A stretch of 64,000 nucleotides of DNA from Taxawa tesnikishii (nom. ined.). Its lineage: Eukaryota > Ascomycota > Dothideomycetes > Dothideales. Location of the stretch: positions 1,612,001 to 1,676,000 of the forward strand of contig JAPDRO010000001.1 of the NCBI GenBank assembly GCA_030247885.1. Direction: 5' to 3'. The position numbers were made by a program, and so were the translations under genes. How positions within the stretch are numbered: position 1 is the stretch's first letter; every line of letters starts with the position of its first letter. Shown one piece after another: positions 23,322 to 35,557 of the stretch. The notes under the pieces were generated by a model. The model did no database searches and had not been told where the DNA came from. It was given only the letters and a program-made list of their open reading frames with translations.

Positions 23322-23883
23322 CTAGAACTCTTTGATCGTGTCTCCTCTCCTCTTTCCGCGCATCTCCCACTTGCCCTGTATGCCAGTCAGCGTTCTGCCA
23401 AATCCAGCGTTTCCGTTTCTTGCGAATGCAGCCTCTGGTGATTGAGGCCTCCCTCTTCTCAAGCTGTGCTTGTGTTTGTGCTTTCGTTCTCCTAGCTACG
23501 TCCGCAATCCACAACCCGTGCTTTTTACATATCCCGTAGCCGATGAACGGTGTCCACTCACATCGGTAGCAGATGCCATGTAGAGGAAGCCAGCAGGCAC
23601 AAGTGCCATGTATGCCATTGTCAACCAGGCTGTGCGGGGCGTCCAGCGGAAGTATTCGTGCCTCTTCGTGTACATGTCTGCGCGTTTCCCATCAGCCCAA
23701 CCCTACTCGCTAGCTACTCTTGACGGTTTCCCGCCTCATGGCTGTCGTTCTTGCTCGGATAGGGTACGTACTGGCGTATCTGACCAACGCCGGGTCCATT
23801 GCGAGGGCTGTAGGGGAGCGTCAGCATCAGTCCGTTAGCAGTGCACAAATACCAGGGTTTCTACAGTTGTTGTGGCCCGCCAT
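23322..23883 (-). CDS. NADH:ubiquinone oxidoreductase B15-type subunit (NDUFB4-like), four exons
   Basis: Accessory membrane subunit of mitochondrial complex I, pieced from short exons. Exon 1 starts at 23883 (MAGHNN). Exon 2 (23807-23772) encodes [10 protein letters not shown]. Exon 3 (23677-23562) encodes [17 protein letters not shown] and the membrane segment [21 protein letters not shown]. Exon 4 (23375-23322) encodes [17 protein letters not shown] and the stop. The joins are in phase with GT-AG borders. The exon 1 donor may be GTATTT at 23852 or the weaker GTAGAA at 23864; both keep the frame. The result is about 75 aa. The order [20 protein letters not shown]-membrane [14 protein letters not shown] fits the fungal NDUFB4/B15 family. 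Each exon is too short to stand out on its own. Confidence 0.82.
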
Positions 23884-23997
23884 CCTGGCAAATGTTGGAC
23901 GCATTGTGTGTGAGTATTGTGTGGTGTGCGGTATGCGGCAGTTCGGCGTGACGCTCGACAGCTACTTGCGGCTCCAACGAACGTCGATCTCAGTCAC

Positions 23998-24007
23998 ATC
24001 ACGTGAC
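23998..24007. promoter_or_regulatory. CACGTG E-box palindrome upstream of complex I subunit gene
   Basis: A TCACGTGA core with ATCACGTGAC context lies about 115 bases upstream of the NDUFB4-like start codon. RTCACGTG is the Cbf1-type site in yeasts and is often found at respiratory genes. Function here is inferred. Confidence 0.4.
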
Positions 24008-24145
24008 ACTCCTGATAATTCCGAACGATTGCTACGGTATTGAATTTGAGATGTTTAAGTAAATCCAAAAAGGCCTGACTGTTACTCGAAGTTCTCACAA
24101 TGTCCTTGCTCCCTTAGCCAAGCGCCGGAAGAGCACACAACCCCA

Positions 24146-25107
24146 CTAGAACACCTCAAACTTCTCTCCGGTAACCTGTTCTGCCTTCTTGATGCTCGCC
24201 TGATATTGTTCATCGTTCTCCAACCTTTCAGCATACGCACACAGCTTAGGATGTTTTTCCTCGTCAAACATCCCCCTCATCCTCGCCGCGATCATGGGGA
24301 AACTCATCAGAATATCCACAGCACTTATCTCCTTTCCGCACAGATAGTCGCCACCGTTGGGTGAGCTCTCGAGCTGCTGTTCGAGAAAGTCCCAGTGTGT
24401 GGCGTAGTTGGGATTCAAGTAAAGCGAGTCGACCTGTCCGGCGACCCCTCGCGTGATGGGCTTGAGAAAGAATGGAACTGGTGCGTTGCGGATGCCTACG
24501 CTCGTGAGTATAGCGAACATGGAATCCCTGCATTATATGGTTGCAGGTTAGGCACGCACATACCGTCGACGATCACGCCCACAACCATCAAGCCCATCAA
24601 ACTTCCCTCTGCGTAGTGCAAGAAGTATTGGTACCTCAGCCAAGCCTCCGTCTCGCCGCCCACCTGACCTTTCTTACCCTCTTGCCATTGCGGCGGGATC
24701 AGCTGAGGCGCGAAGTGGGAGGCCAAGTAATCAGTGATGAGACCCGATTCAGCAAGAATGAGTGGGCTCTGCAGGCCTGGAGCCTCGATGCCCACGACGG
24801 GGGATTTACCAAGGGGATGGATGTCTTTGAGTGCTGGATCGGCGAGCTTGTTGGATTGGCGTTTGTAGGTTTTGATGGTGTATTCAACTTTGCAGGCATC
24901 GAGTAGCCAGACTATGCGCTGGGCGCGGGACTTCTCGAGCCTGCGAGTGTAAGAAAGAATTATCACGTACAAGATGAATATAGAAGGAGTTCTTGATTAT
25001 TGGGATGCTGCTAGGTAGAGGGGTGGCGAATGCCCTGCAGAGATGATGATGAGACACCAAGCCTACCAGTACAGCGTGACTTTCACGTCCTTGTTGTTGC
25101 TCGCCAT
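24146..25107 (-). CDS. glutathione S-transferase, GTT1-like
   Basis: Conjugates glutathione to electrophiles. Three exons (25107-25067, 24940-24564, 24495-24146) give 255 aa. Exon 1 is MASNNKDVKVTLYW. The thioredoxin-fold half shows LEKSRAQRIVWLLDACKVEY and HPLGKSPVVGI followed by the glutathione-binding LAESGLITDYL. The alpha-helical half has YLCGKEISAVDILMSFPM, the N-capping signature region. The order W-L-x-x-SRAxRI-WLLD matches yeast Gtt1 closely. The second intron uses the TAG at 24498-24496; an earlier AG would introduce a stop. The protein probably acts at the ER or cytosol in stress defence. Confidence 0.9.
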
Positions 25108-25552
25108 TTCGAATCCTACAGTGTCACCAGTACTTCCGTGCGCAATGGGTCGGCCTGGGAATGCAAGGGGACCGAGTGAGTGAAGACTGACGCGCTGTTG
25201 TTTATATGTGCGATGGTTCAACGGACGTATCGGATTCGGGACAATGGCTCGGCCGAGGTGGTTTGCTTTGCCAAGAGCCCTCGTTCGGTCATTGCGAACT
25301 GACGAACGCGTCCACTGGAAATCTATTGGGTTTCGGCTTCTCAATACTTCTGATTGTACAGGTATGAAGGGATTGAGCATGACCCTACAGCGTTCACAGG
25401 TAACGCCTACAAACGCCGTACGCTACCACGCTGCCACTCCAGCATTCTCATATGTTGACCCAAAACCACTTTTTCTATCATGCCCACTAAACCCTACGTT
25501 TGGCATCAAGATTGACCCGATTTTAATGCCCCAATAGTCGAGAAAGACACCC
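25108..25552. other. GST upstream region / F-box gene 3' flank
   Basis: About 440 bases with no recognisable gene. The promoter of the leftward GST gene should lie here. Confidence 0.4.
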
Positions 25553-28500
25553 CTAGTAGACTCCGCCCAGAGGCTCCATGTTCCTCGTCACAGTGCCCGT
25601 GAATCTTCCCGTGCCGCCGGGAAGGTATCCGTCAAACTCTGCCTCTTCCGCGCGCTTCTCGTCCTCCCATCCCATGCGACAGCCCCACGCATATCTGAGA
25701 GTGTCCTGTTCGCGATCGGACATGTACTGCACGATGCGGCCGAGATAGCGATCGCTCGAGCTTAGCATCATGGGAAACAGTGCGGCGCGGCGGCGGATGA
25801 AGTACGGACCTGGGCGGTGAGGAATCGGGGCCTCCAGTGTCGACTGATCGAAGGTGGCGGAGGCGAGCTGCACGTAGCCGCATGAGACGAAGCTGAGCAG
25901 TCTAAGCTGGGTGTCCTCACGTCGGTTAGGCCGTGGCGGATCGAACTCGTCGTGAGGGCGATAGTGGGTTAGCCTTACTGACGGACTGAGCTTGTCGATG
26001 ATGTCGGGCCAAGAGTATTCGCGAGGATTATCGTACCACTGCTGCGGCTGGGTAGGGTTGGGCACGCCCGCTGGTTGCTGTACGTGCGGACCGCCACCGT
26101 GTGGCGCAGGTGGGAGATTGACGTTACCCGCGAAGTTGTGTCCAAGAGTTGCGAAAGCTTGCACCATATGCTGCTGAGCATGAAAAGGAGCGTGATTAAT
26201 CCATTGCTGCATCTGATTAGTAAGCGCTTGCTGCTGAGCATTGGTCAGTGCAGGGCCGTTCTGCACTCCACCTGCCGGTGCGGGTGCGGGTGCCCCGAGG
26301 ATGGCGTTCTGAAGACCGGTTGCCACTGCCTGTGCAGCAGCGCCATTCATGTTTGCAGCAATCGCTTGTACAGCCTGGAGCGCATGCAGCTGAGCAAGTT
26401 GCTGGTTCGGGGCCCCACCAGCGGCAAGAGTAAACCTCGGATCGGCAGTGAGCGACACGGAATTGAATTCAACCTTCCTCAAAGCTGCTTTCTCCAGATT
26501 GCTCATAAGGTTGAGAATGGCACCAGGTGAGCTCCAACAGTTCGATAGTGTCAGCTTCTCCACGTACGGCAAGCGAAGCATGTCCGGATCGTCTGTCCAG
26601 TGCTGCATGAGCTTGCCAGCTGTGGTGATAGGAGCTGGTAGAACGTGATTGTTTCTGGCGTACATGCCCTCAGCATGCTCACCTCCGCTGATCCAACCAA
26701 AGTGAAGAGTTTTGATGCACGATCTGGTACCGATATGCTCACCCAGCAACCTGTACGCATCCTCATGTGCGGAAGAGGGATGAACGTTGGTGATCTCGAC
26801 GATTCCGGCGGCGTCTCTTGATACAGTCCGCCAATCCGGCTTAACCTGAAGAGAAACTTCCTTGAGGTTGGGTAACGCAGACCAAAAGTCATGACGTCCC
26901 ATCAAGGGAAGAAATCGACTCGAGATCCGTGCCAGGTTGAGCGTGGTCACTTGGCGGAAGACAGGTCCGTTGTCGACGACCGCCAGCATGTAAGACATCA
27001 GGAAGGCTCTTTGCGCCCAGTCGGCCTCCAGTAGCCATTCCCTCTGGTATTCATGCAGGATGGCCGGGCGAAAGCCGCCACCGCCGCCTGCTCTGGAAAG
27101 GTCGTTGTACTCAAGCTCGGTTTCAGGGTCGTGGTTACATGTGTACAAGACTCCACTTGATGAAGCATCGGGGTCAGCGTCCTCTGAAGCGCCAACCCCT
27201 TTGGCGTCTGGCTGACAAGACCTGAATCCATCTGAGACCAGAAAGAAGGGTTCGAATAGCGGGTACGACTAAGTCCAGGAATGGCAGGGATAGAGCTCCT
27301 GAGTGGAGCACGGCACAAGGTAGCTTCTTTGAGCAGATCCGCGGTCCCAGCCACACGGTGAGCTGTCTCAATGTCCTCCCACAATTGGTCTTGAGCTTGA
27401 CGCTTGGAGTCCTTAACACCATGCGAACAGCCAAACACAGTGGGCGGGCGCCGGCATATCTGATCGCGGATCGACTTGTCCGGTCCGCTGAGCCAGCCGA
27501 GGCCGCTGTCGAGCGATAGTGCAAGCTGCTGAACCTTCTCCAGATGGGACAGAGCAAGCTTCATCTGGGATGTTTCGTCGGCGGTACGCTCGAGTCCCGC
27601 GAGCTCCCCATAGCGACAGTACTCCGGAGGTGGCCAGTCATAGGAGCCGTAGTAGCTCTCAAGGTGATCCAGTGCCTTCTTCTTCGGCGGATCTTGCAAT
27701 GCCTCTTCCCGAACTTCAAAGCTCATTCCAAACTTCTTGATATGTGGTCCGAATCCTTCAAACACGCGAAGACCATGACCTTTGTAGACCTTGCCATCCT
27801 TGTCCTCCGTCGCGTTCATCCAGTACAAGCTGCCGGGCTCTGACTCGTTCAGCGACAAGTCGTGGTCAGTCGCCCGTCCTTTCCCTTTGATGTCGCGCTT
27901 GGCACCTTTGTCTTGTTCGATCATATCATAGAGCTCAGTGTTGAAAGGAACAACCACCGTGTTGAAGAGAGCACCTGAAACGCCCTGCTCGAAGTCCTTG
28001 CAGGTCAGGCGCATGGATTTGATGTCATCTCGCGAGAGATGCTCCGTGATAGCCTCGAACAGTTCCACAGGAAGCTTCCCGACTGGCCAGGTGTAACGGC
28101 TATCTCGGTCTTGCACGTTGCTCATGCGATTACGATGAGCAGGCAGAACGGAGTACGTGGTCGACAGAGCACTGTTGCTACTCCCGCGCGATCCTGTAGC
28201 CGCAGGAGAGAAAGGCAGATAACGGGCGGTTTCGGGGCTTTCGAGGCCATGGACACCTTTGGGCTGATCGCGATCCCAGTTCTCGATTCTGTATATAAGA
28301 AGGGCCGATGGTGCTGCGTTGTTCTTGTTCGCAAGCGGATAAAGATTTCGCATCCTACGCCGGGTTTCTTCGTTGCGGCGACCGCCAAGGAAAGGGAAAT
28401 CTTCGAGGTTCATCGTCGGTGGTCGTGCAGGGAAGCCACCGAAATCATCCTCGATGTCGTTCTCGACGATGGACGCCATCTCCTCGGTCTCTGAAGCCCT

Positions 28501-28914
28501 GCGCTTGCGTCGGTGGTGTACATCATCGGGACGCACGATGTCGTTGAGGTCGATGATAGGATTTGTATCGGAGGATCCCGTGTTGGCTCGAGAGCGGTTG
28601 GTCGACGAAGAGCTGTTGCCCATTCTCTCAGAGGCCGAAGCGCGGCGAGCCGGATATGCCGACGATCGAGTGGGCTGGAAGGGAGCCGCGGTGGGGTTCA
28701 AGTGAGATGGGCTCAAGGACGTGTTGGGCGAGGAGCGTAGGATGCGGGGGCCGGTGGTGTTCGATGATGCAGGGGAAGGAGTAGTGAAGGCGGAAGGCAC
28801 GCCCGCCAAACTGAACGACGACCGCAAGACGCGGGCATTGCTGGGACCTGAAGGGGCTCCTTCGGAGGCACGACGCGAATGCCGTACGTTTCGAGAAGGT
28901 GCATCTCCAGCCAT
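25553..28914 (-). CDS. large F-box protein with leucine-rich-like C-terminal region
   Basis: About 1,120 aa. The start MAGDAPSRNVRHSRRASEG is followed by about 270 disordered Ser/Pro/Arg-rich residues. The F-box is TWPVGKLPVELFEAITEHLS followed by RDDIKSMRLTCKDFEQ. Downstream are beta/LRR-like segments such as VTTLNLARISSRF, LPNLKEVSLQ, SCIKTLHFGWISGG and YVEKLTLSNCWSS. A Gln/Ala/Pro-rich linker (near 26000-26400) interrupts the C-terminal half. F-box proteins bring substrates to SCF ubiquitin ligases; the substrate is unknown. The frame slips by one base at TTT 27200-27202 (AAA on the coding strand). One more A gives QTPKGVGASEDADPD and joins two long open parts that are otherwise in adjacent frames. 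Confidence 0.82.
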
Positions 28915-29568
28915 GTTGTATTTTGTCTTGAGCAATCAGAAACGGAGAAAGGCAAGGGCCACAACAGACTGACAGTAGAAGATCTAGTTCAATGGCAAAG
29001 CTAACGGAACAGAACGGAACGGAGAGCACTGAAGGAACATGCAGTATCTGGACTCGGTGAACGATGCAGGTGATTGCCTAGTCTTGGTTTCAGAAACAGG
29101 CAGACAGACGACTAGAGTGACTGAAACCTATTCGATCCTGAGCCCAGCTCGTGCTTTCTCTGACTGTGTGATGCCAGCACTCCGGCAGCTCCGGAAAGGT
29201 TACTGCAATCGAAAGGGAACCCAATGTGAATCGGGCAATACAAGAATTCTCAAGTGGAGCGTGTTCGTCAGAAGATTGGAGGTGACATCCAAATGCTTGT
29301 AAGGCTGTACTAGGCCTGTGCGTACGAGCATCGCTTGTGCAATCCAAGCCCTGCATGTTCTCCGCGAACTTTATATAATGATTCACGTCTCGTCTCGTCA
29401 CGTGACGAATTCCATCACCTTCAACCCTGTCCACTTTCGAGACATGCGCTGTCCAGATCGCTGGTCACTGCAGGTGAGAATGTGTAGGTAGCAGGATCGG
29501 ATGTTCTGTCAGGGCCGTCCTCCTGATAGCTCAAAGAGACCTCACAGCATAACTGCCCCTTTTGATCC
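28915..29568. promoter_or_regulatory. divergent promoter region, F-box gene / AP endonuclease gene
   Basis: About 650 bases between two start codons pointing away from each other. A TATA-like TTATATAATG lies at about 29371-29380 and a 10-bp palindrome GTCACGTGAC at 29397-29406, 163 bases before the AP endonuclease start. A GGAAC-rich patch lies near 29003-29025. Confidence 0.5.
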
Positions 29569-30797
29569 ATGTCATCTGCAAGGGTGTTGAATGCATTCAC
29601 AACAAGACGTTTGCTTGTGGATCAGCAGAGAAGAACCTTTGCAAACCGCCTTCTGGCATCAAAAGCTAACATGGAGAGAGACGTGAGCCCGCCACCTCTC
29701 AAGAGGCGACGTATCTCAAAATCTCAGACTCTACCCAAACGCGACACTCCAACGCTACCCATTGGGACCACGCCAGGGAAAGAACAGCTAAGTATCTACT
29801 CCTGGAATGTCAACGGCATCCAGCCCTTTACTCAACGACCCATTACCGCATTCTTCAAGGACAAGTCATCCAGCCCGTCGTCCGGTTCGAAAACTCCGGC
29901 CACTGCTTCTTTGCGCGACTTCCTCCGCCGGCATGGCTGGCCCCAGCTTCTCTTCCTCCAAGAAGTCAAGATCAACCCTTCCGACGACGCCACCATCCGC
30001 GCGGTCGGGCGCAGCGTACGAGCCCCTTCATATACCTCCGAACCAGACTACGTTGCACACTTCTGCCTGCCCTCGGATCCCTACAATGCGCGCGGCTTTG
30101 GCCGCAAGATTTATGGCGTTTGCTGCATTGTGCGTTCAGACTTCCTCTCCACTCACGTCGCTCGTATCCGTAGCGTAGACTGGGATCTAGAGGGACGCTT
30201 CCAGGTCATCGAAACCCGTGCGTCCCCTGCTGTCAATACACCCAAATTGAGCATCTGGAACATCTATGCCGTTAATGGGACCGACAATCCCTATCGGGAT
30301 CCAAAAACGGTGTTGTCGTTGGCACGCGGCACGACCGTAAACTGGCCGTTCATGAGCTTCTCCTTTCCGAATGTAAGAAGTTGCAGCACGAAGGCTACCA
30401 AATCATTCTGGCAGGCGATCTGAACATCGCACGCGGACTATTGGATGGATATCCCAATCTGCGCACTTCGCCCGCACAACACGTACGCAACCGAGCGGAC
30501 TTCAACGCAAAGTTCTTCGATGACAAGGACGGGTTCAAGGGCGTGGACACGTTTCGCCAGCTCCACGGCGAAAAACTCGGGTATACGTATTATCCGCGCG
30601 GCGCGGCCTGGGGCTCGAGCTGCGATCGTGTAGACTTGATCATTTGCTCGCAGGGGCTGAAGGGGGATCTTGTGGGGGCGGGTATGTTGGCCAGTCCACA
30701 GGAGAGAGGGCCTAGTGATCATGTACCGCTATTTGCAGAGTTTAGATTCGGAGAGCAGGAAGACGAAGAACGCAAGGAGGGCAACAATAAAGGCTGA
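29569..30797 (+). CDS. ExoIII-family AP endonuclease / exonuclease-endonuclease-phosphatase protein
   Basis: Base-excision repair enzyme that cuts DNA at abasic sites. Conserved blocks in order: YSWNVNGIQPF (metal/catalytic Asn), LFLQEVKI (metal-binding Glu), IWNIYAVNGTDNP (Tyr region), ILAGDLNIARGLLDGYP (catalytic Asp/Asn), SSCDRVDLIIC and GPSDHVPLFAEF (Asp-His pair). About 409 aa without introns. The first 34 residues are basic and Ser/Thr-rich, like a mitochondrial presequence; a second Met (29671) is followed by PPPLKRRRISKSQ, a likely nuclear signal. The frame slips at the AAAAA run 30303-30307; one more A gives DPKNGVVVGTRHDRKL and restores the family sequence. The length is short for Apn2-type enzymes, and there is no zinc-finger tail. 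Confidence 0.88.
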
Positions 30798-30883
30798 TGC
30801 AACAACCACTATGGCCGATCAGACTGCCTGAGATACCTTAAAAAGGGATGCGCACCCAAAGCCAGCCATGAAACGATCATTTC

Positions 30884-32626
30884 TCACCCTATCTCATCCG
30901 TCACATTTGCCCTCCTCCTCACCGTCGCGTCTCTCTGAACGGCCCTCCCACCCCTCTCTTCCTCATCTGCTTCTCCAACTCTCTTCTTTGGCCAGTCGCG
31001 GCAAATATCAATCCCACTTCTCGGAAACCAGAGCTCCAGAAACACATACAGCAAGTAGTCCACTACCACACACAGCACAAACAGCTTTCCGGCCCAGATA
31101 CCGCATCCATAGTACCTCTTCAAGCGGTCAATGAGCGCGAAGTTCTGACTCTGCGGTCCAACTTGCTGTCCGTAGTGCCGCCACATAGCCTCTTCGCGGG
31201 CGTCGTAGTAACCCCGCGAACCACCGTCTTTGGCGCTGTAGCCGCCTTCGTTGCCTGTGATGAGGTCGTAGACGCGCTCCGTACGCCGTGCAATGTCGGA
31301 CCAACTGTACATCATGCGGACCTGTTCGTGGAACCTCTCCCGACGCACTCCGCCTTTCGGTCCGCCTTTGCCCATCAGCAGACCAACAGCTTCGGACGTC
31401 GCTCGCACCAAGTCGTCCTCCTCGGGTTTGGCGAACACAGTCATGTGGCCCGGAAGCACCTCGGGAATGCCACCTACCCGTGTGCACACGATGAGCAGGT
31501 TGCAGGAGGCGGCTTCGACGAGCACGGTACCGAATGCTTCAGTTAGGGAGGGGTGCAGATAGATGTGGCCGCGTACCATTACGTCGCGGACTTCTTCGTG
31601 CCGTACGGGACCGAGAAGGGTTACGCGATCGTGCAAGATGTGGCGATCGAGCATCTGTTCTAGATCGATGGCTTTGGGCCCTGAGCCCGCGATTATGAAG
31701 CGCACGTTGGGGTGGGTGGAAAGAATGCGAGGGATGGATGCGATGAGCAGATCTGTGCCTTTGTTGTAGAAGAGGCGGGAGATTACAACGATTGTTATGG
31801 GATCATTAGGACCCAGAGGTTGAGAAGTTAGTGGAGGCGGAGGAGGGAGGTTGGGATTCGAAGAGGACGTGTCTTCGGCTGGGTGAAGCGGTCGGAAATT
31901 GGATGCGACAACCGCGTTGGGGATGACTGACACCATGAGAGGGTCGAGCGAGGCGCGCAGAACAGTGTTCTCTTTGCTAAGGAGAGCGTCAACAAGGGAA
32001 ACGTCAAAGCGCACTTAACAAGGCCGTACCAAGTATGACTGACGCAGACGACATGGTCCACGTCGCTCAAGGTGAACTTCAGCAACTTGTTCGTCAAGAT
32101 ACTGGCAGCATCTGCGAAGCCGAACAGACTGTGATCCGTAAAGACGGTCCTCAGGCCCATTGTCCGTGCATGCAATATGGCTTCATGGCAGAGGCTGCTG
32201 AGACTGGCATGACCGTGTACTATCTGTATGTTCTCTCGTATAACAATGTTCCGAAAGACTGGGAAGAAAGAGAAGACGGTAGGGAAGGTGGTTTCGCGGT
32301 AGACGACGAAGAAGGGAACATGGTAGACCTTCAGCCCGTTCGTAAGGTACCGCACTCCGGTACGGCCTTTGTAGGCATGAGTGATGATAATGACTTTGTG
32401 CCCGCGATCGATGAGTTTCTGCCATGGCTGTTCAGCCGGAGAAGGACCTTGAGACGTCGGTGGATAAACGTACGGTGGACAACTGGTAGATGTGGCTCTC
32501 AACTCCTCCTGTGGTCTGTCAGCGCCATCCCAGACTGCCTTATTTTTATACAGGTTTAGATATGTGCGCGCTCGTACCTGGCTGAGGAAAGAAGAAGTCG
32601 CTGACCATAGCGATATTGTACGGCAT
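30884..32626 (-). CDS. GPI3: GPI-GlcNAc transferase catalytic subunit Gpi3 / PIG-A
   Basis: Transfers GlcNAc to phosphatidylinositol, the first step of GPI anchor synthesis on the ER. Four exons (32626-32578, 32508-32474, 32418-32030, 31976-30884) with short GT-AG introns give 521 aa. The start [20 protein letters not shown] is the family N-terminus. [46 protein letters not shown] and [15 protein letters not shown] follow. The EX7E motif is [14 protein letters not shown]. One C-terminal helix ([18 protein letters not shown]) anchors it in the ER membrane. An upstream ATG at 32680 is in another frame and is not used here. It diverges from DBP6 across 280 bases. Confidence 0.95.
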
Positions 32627-32906
32627 CGTGACCGGTTGCGCCGTCTCCTGACAGCTGCAGCAAAGAACGGGACTGGATGATCATTGTGTCGAGTTACGCG
32701 TCCTCCTCGCACGTAGCATACGCTTGTGAGGATGCAGCATGTCTAGGCCAAGGAGCACTCAAGTGGTATTGCTCAGGGATCTCTCAAGGTGCCAACGCAA
32801 CGGAACGGAACGGAACGGCGGGCCGAGATCCGCGCATCGAAAGCTGAGCCGACGACGAAATATCTTGACAAGAGCTTTCATGTGAAAACCGACGACCATA
32901 CTTCCA
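32627..32906. promoter_or_regulatory. divergent promoter GPI3 / DBP6 with GGAAC repeat
   Basis: These 280 bases serve both genes. A small (CGGAA)n array lies at 32801-32818, 90 bases before the DBP6 start codon. No other motif is assigned. Confidence 0.45.
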
Positions 32907-35557
32907 ATGGCACCGTTGTATGCGCGATACATTCCGCCAAAGGCCGCATCCTCACCGAAACAAGAGGATAAACCCATACAGGTGGCTGAGAAGCAGCCTG
33001 CTCAGCTATATGCGCGATATGTCCCGCCAAATCCTGCGCCGACAACTTCGGTGACGAGCCAAAAGCATGCGACACCAAATCAAACACGTCGCGCAAATGC
33101 TGCAGCCGTAACTACGGATGGCGGCACGGGCGCGAAGAAACGGAAACGTACGGAGGCCGAGGAGGTGGAGAGGAGAGCCCGCAAAGAGCAGCAAAAGAAA
33201 GCGAAGTTAGACACAGCACAACCGGATGCTGGACAAGATCAAGAACGGGCGCATGCAGAGCAAGAGCTAGACGATGGGGTGCTATCCAAGTCAAAGAGGG
33301 ACGAGGGCAAGAAGAAGAAGTCAAAGCAGGCCAGTGACACAGAAGAGAAGTGGGATGTCAACGCAGCGCTACCGGAGGATGATGAGCCCGATCAGGATGA
33401 GGAATATTCTATTCCCAAGAAGCACACGGGTGTTATATCGAAGTACCAAAAAGCCAAGGAGTGGTCGAGCGCTGTGCAAGCAGTTCAAGGAGCAGAACTC
33501 GAGGAGCCGGACGCAGAGCGTGTCCTCCATGGTAGGTCACTCGAGTGGCAGGTCTAGGAAGAGCTCTCTGACAACATCCAGATCTTGTTCCAATCCCACA
33601 ACCTGCCCGCGCTGCAACACCAGAATATGTGCCTACCTTCTCAGCTCTTCCATCTTGGCTCGCTCAGCCGACCGTCGTCTCCTCTACCATCACTGTCCCC
33701 TTTACCGACCTTGCGCTCCCAGCCAAGACCGTAGCTCATCTCTCCTCCAAAGGCTACAGTTCTGCATTCGCCATCCAATCCGCATTGCTGCCACTTCTCC
33801 TGCCCCGTCCTACCCTGGCCGAACCGCTTCCCAATGATATATGCGTCTCCGCGCCTACTGGATCAGGTAAGACTCTCGCGTACGTTATGCCAATTGTTGA
33901 GAGTCTGCGCAATAGAGTGGAAACAAAACTGCGCGCCGTCATTGTGGTACCTACAAGAGAGCTCGTTGTACAAGCGCAGAACGTCGCTGCAATGTGCGCT
34001 TCTGGCTCCGGCCTGAAGATTGGTGTTGCCGTAGGAAATCAGAGTCTGGCTTCAGAACAGGAGAGTCTAATCAAGAAAGGAAGATTGTACGATCCACAGG
34101 AGTACTCGAGGCTCATGGACAGGGCAAAGAGGAAGATCAATTGCGAATCAGACGACGAGGATGAGCTGGACGAAGATCCACGGAAGGAGATGATGATGCA
34201 AGACGCGATCAAGATGCTTCCCGAACATGTACCAGTTTACAACTCCGCAGTGGATATCCTGATCTCCACACCCGGTAGACTGGTTGAACACATGAACAGC
34301 ACGCTGGGCTTCGATTTGGACGATCTGGAATGGCTGGTTATTGACGAGGCTGATAGGTTGCTGGATCAAAGCTTTCAGGAATGGGTCAGTAAGGTCGTTG
34401 GTTCGTTGGAAGCAAAGAAACCGAAATCAAAGATGACCGAGAGAGAGAAGCTGCTCGAGTGTATGCGTCATGAAGAGCCAAGATATGTCCGTAAAGTCAT
34501 CTTGAGCGCCACAATGACCCGCGACATCGCCAAGTTGAGTGCACTTAGGTTGCGGAGACCTACCATGGTCGTGGTTAAGGGCGCAAGAGATGATGCGGCA
34601 GACGAAGAAGAGGCGGAAGGGGGCACCGACATGGATGTCAGAATGGCAGGCATGGATGGCGAAGAAGCCTTCGAGCTTCCTGCTGGGTTGAAAGAGTTTG
34701 CAGTCCCAATCGGAGACGGAGCAGACAAGCCACTCTACCTTCTTGAGCTGTTGCGCTCAAGGATACTGGATGGAGCAAGTCCGAAGAACCGGAGCAGGAA
34801 AAACGATGTTCCGGACACCAGCGATACTTCCTCGTCAGAAGATGAAAGTTCCTCCTCCGACAACGACTCCTCGTCCTCTGATGATTCATCGTCTTCTGGT
34901 AGTTCTTCCAACAGCGACGACGAATCGGACAGCGGCAGCGACAGCGACAGCTCCGCCTCAACCTCAGCATCTACGCCCATCCTTGCAGCAACCTCCTCTG
35001 CATCACACAGCACCAGCTCCCAGCACCCACTAATCCTCATCTTTACCCGCAGTACCGAAGAGGCGAGCCGTCTGCACCACCTCGTCACGCACCTCGAGCC
35101 CAGCTACGCATCCCATACAACCCTGGCAACAAAGACCACCGGCAACAACTCCGCACTCGGCTCCCTTGTCAAGGCATCACGCACTCGCCCACACATCCTC
35201 GTCTCCACCGACCGCGCTTCCAGAGGCCTCGATTTGCCGGCTTTGACGCACGTGATCAACTACTCCATCCCCGTCTCGCTGCCGTCGTATGTGCATCGGG
35301 TGGGACGGACTGCTCGTGCGGGCCGCAAGGGCGAGGCGTGGACCTTGTTTGCTGGACACGAGGGACGCTGGTTCTGGAGAGAGGTTGCAGGTGAGGCGGT
35401 TAGGAGAAGGGCAAAGGTGGAGAGGGTGAAGATCAAACTAGGCGAGGAGTGGCAGGAGGGCGGAAGAGGCAGAGAGAGGTTGGCGGAGGTGCTGGGAGGC
35501 ATGAGAGACGTTGTTGCTGGGAAAGGCAGGGGGAAGAGGAAGGGAGTGGCGAAGTAG
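32907..35557 (+). CDS. DBP6: DEAD-box RNA helicase Dbp6 (DDX51), 60S ribosome assembly
   Basis: Nucleolar helicase acting early in pre-60S formation. Two exons (32907-33531 and 33582-35557) with a 50-nt intron give 866 aa. The N-terminal region is lysine-rich, with two copies of LYARY-I/V-PP at the start. The core has [15 protein letters not shown] (motif I), [31 protein letters not shown] (DEAD), [45 protein letters not shown] and [14 protein letters not shown]. An unusually long acidic, Ser/Asp-only linker (about 34800-34980) separates the two helicase lobes, a Dbp6/DDX51 trait exaggerated here. No frameshift is seen. Confidence 0.94.
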
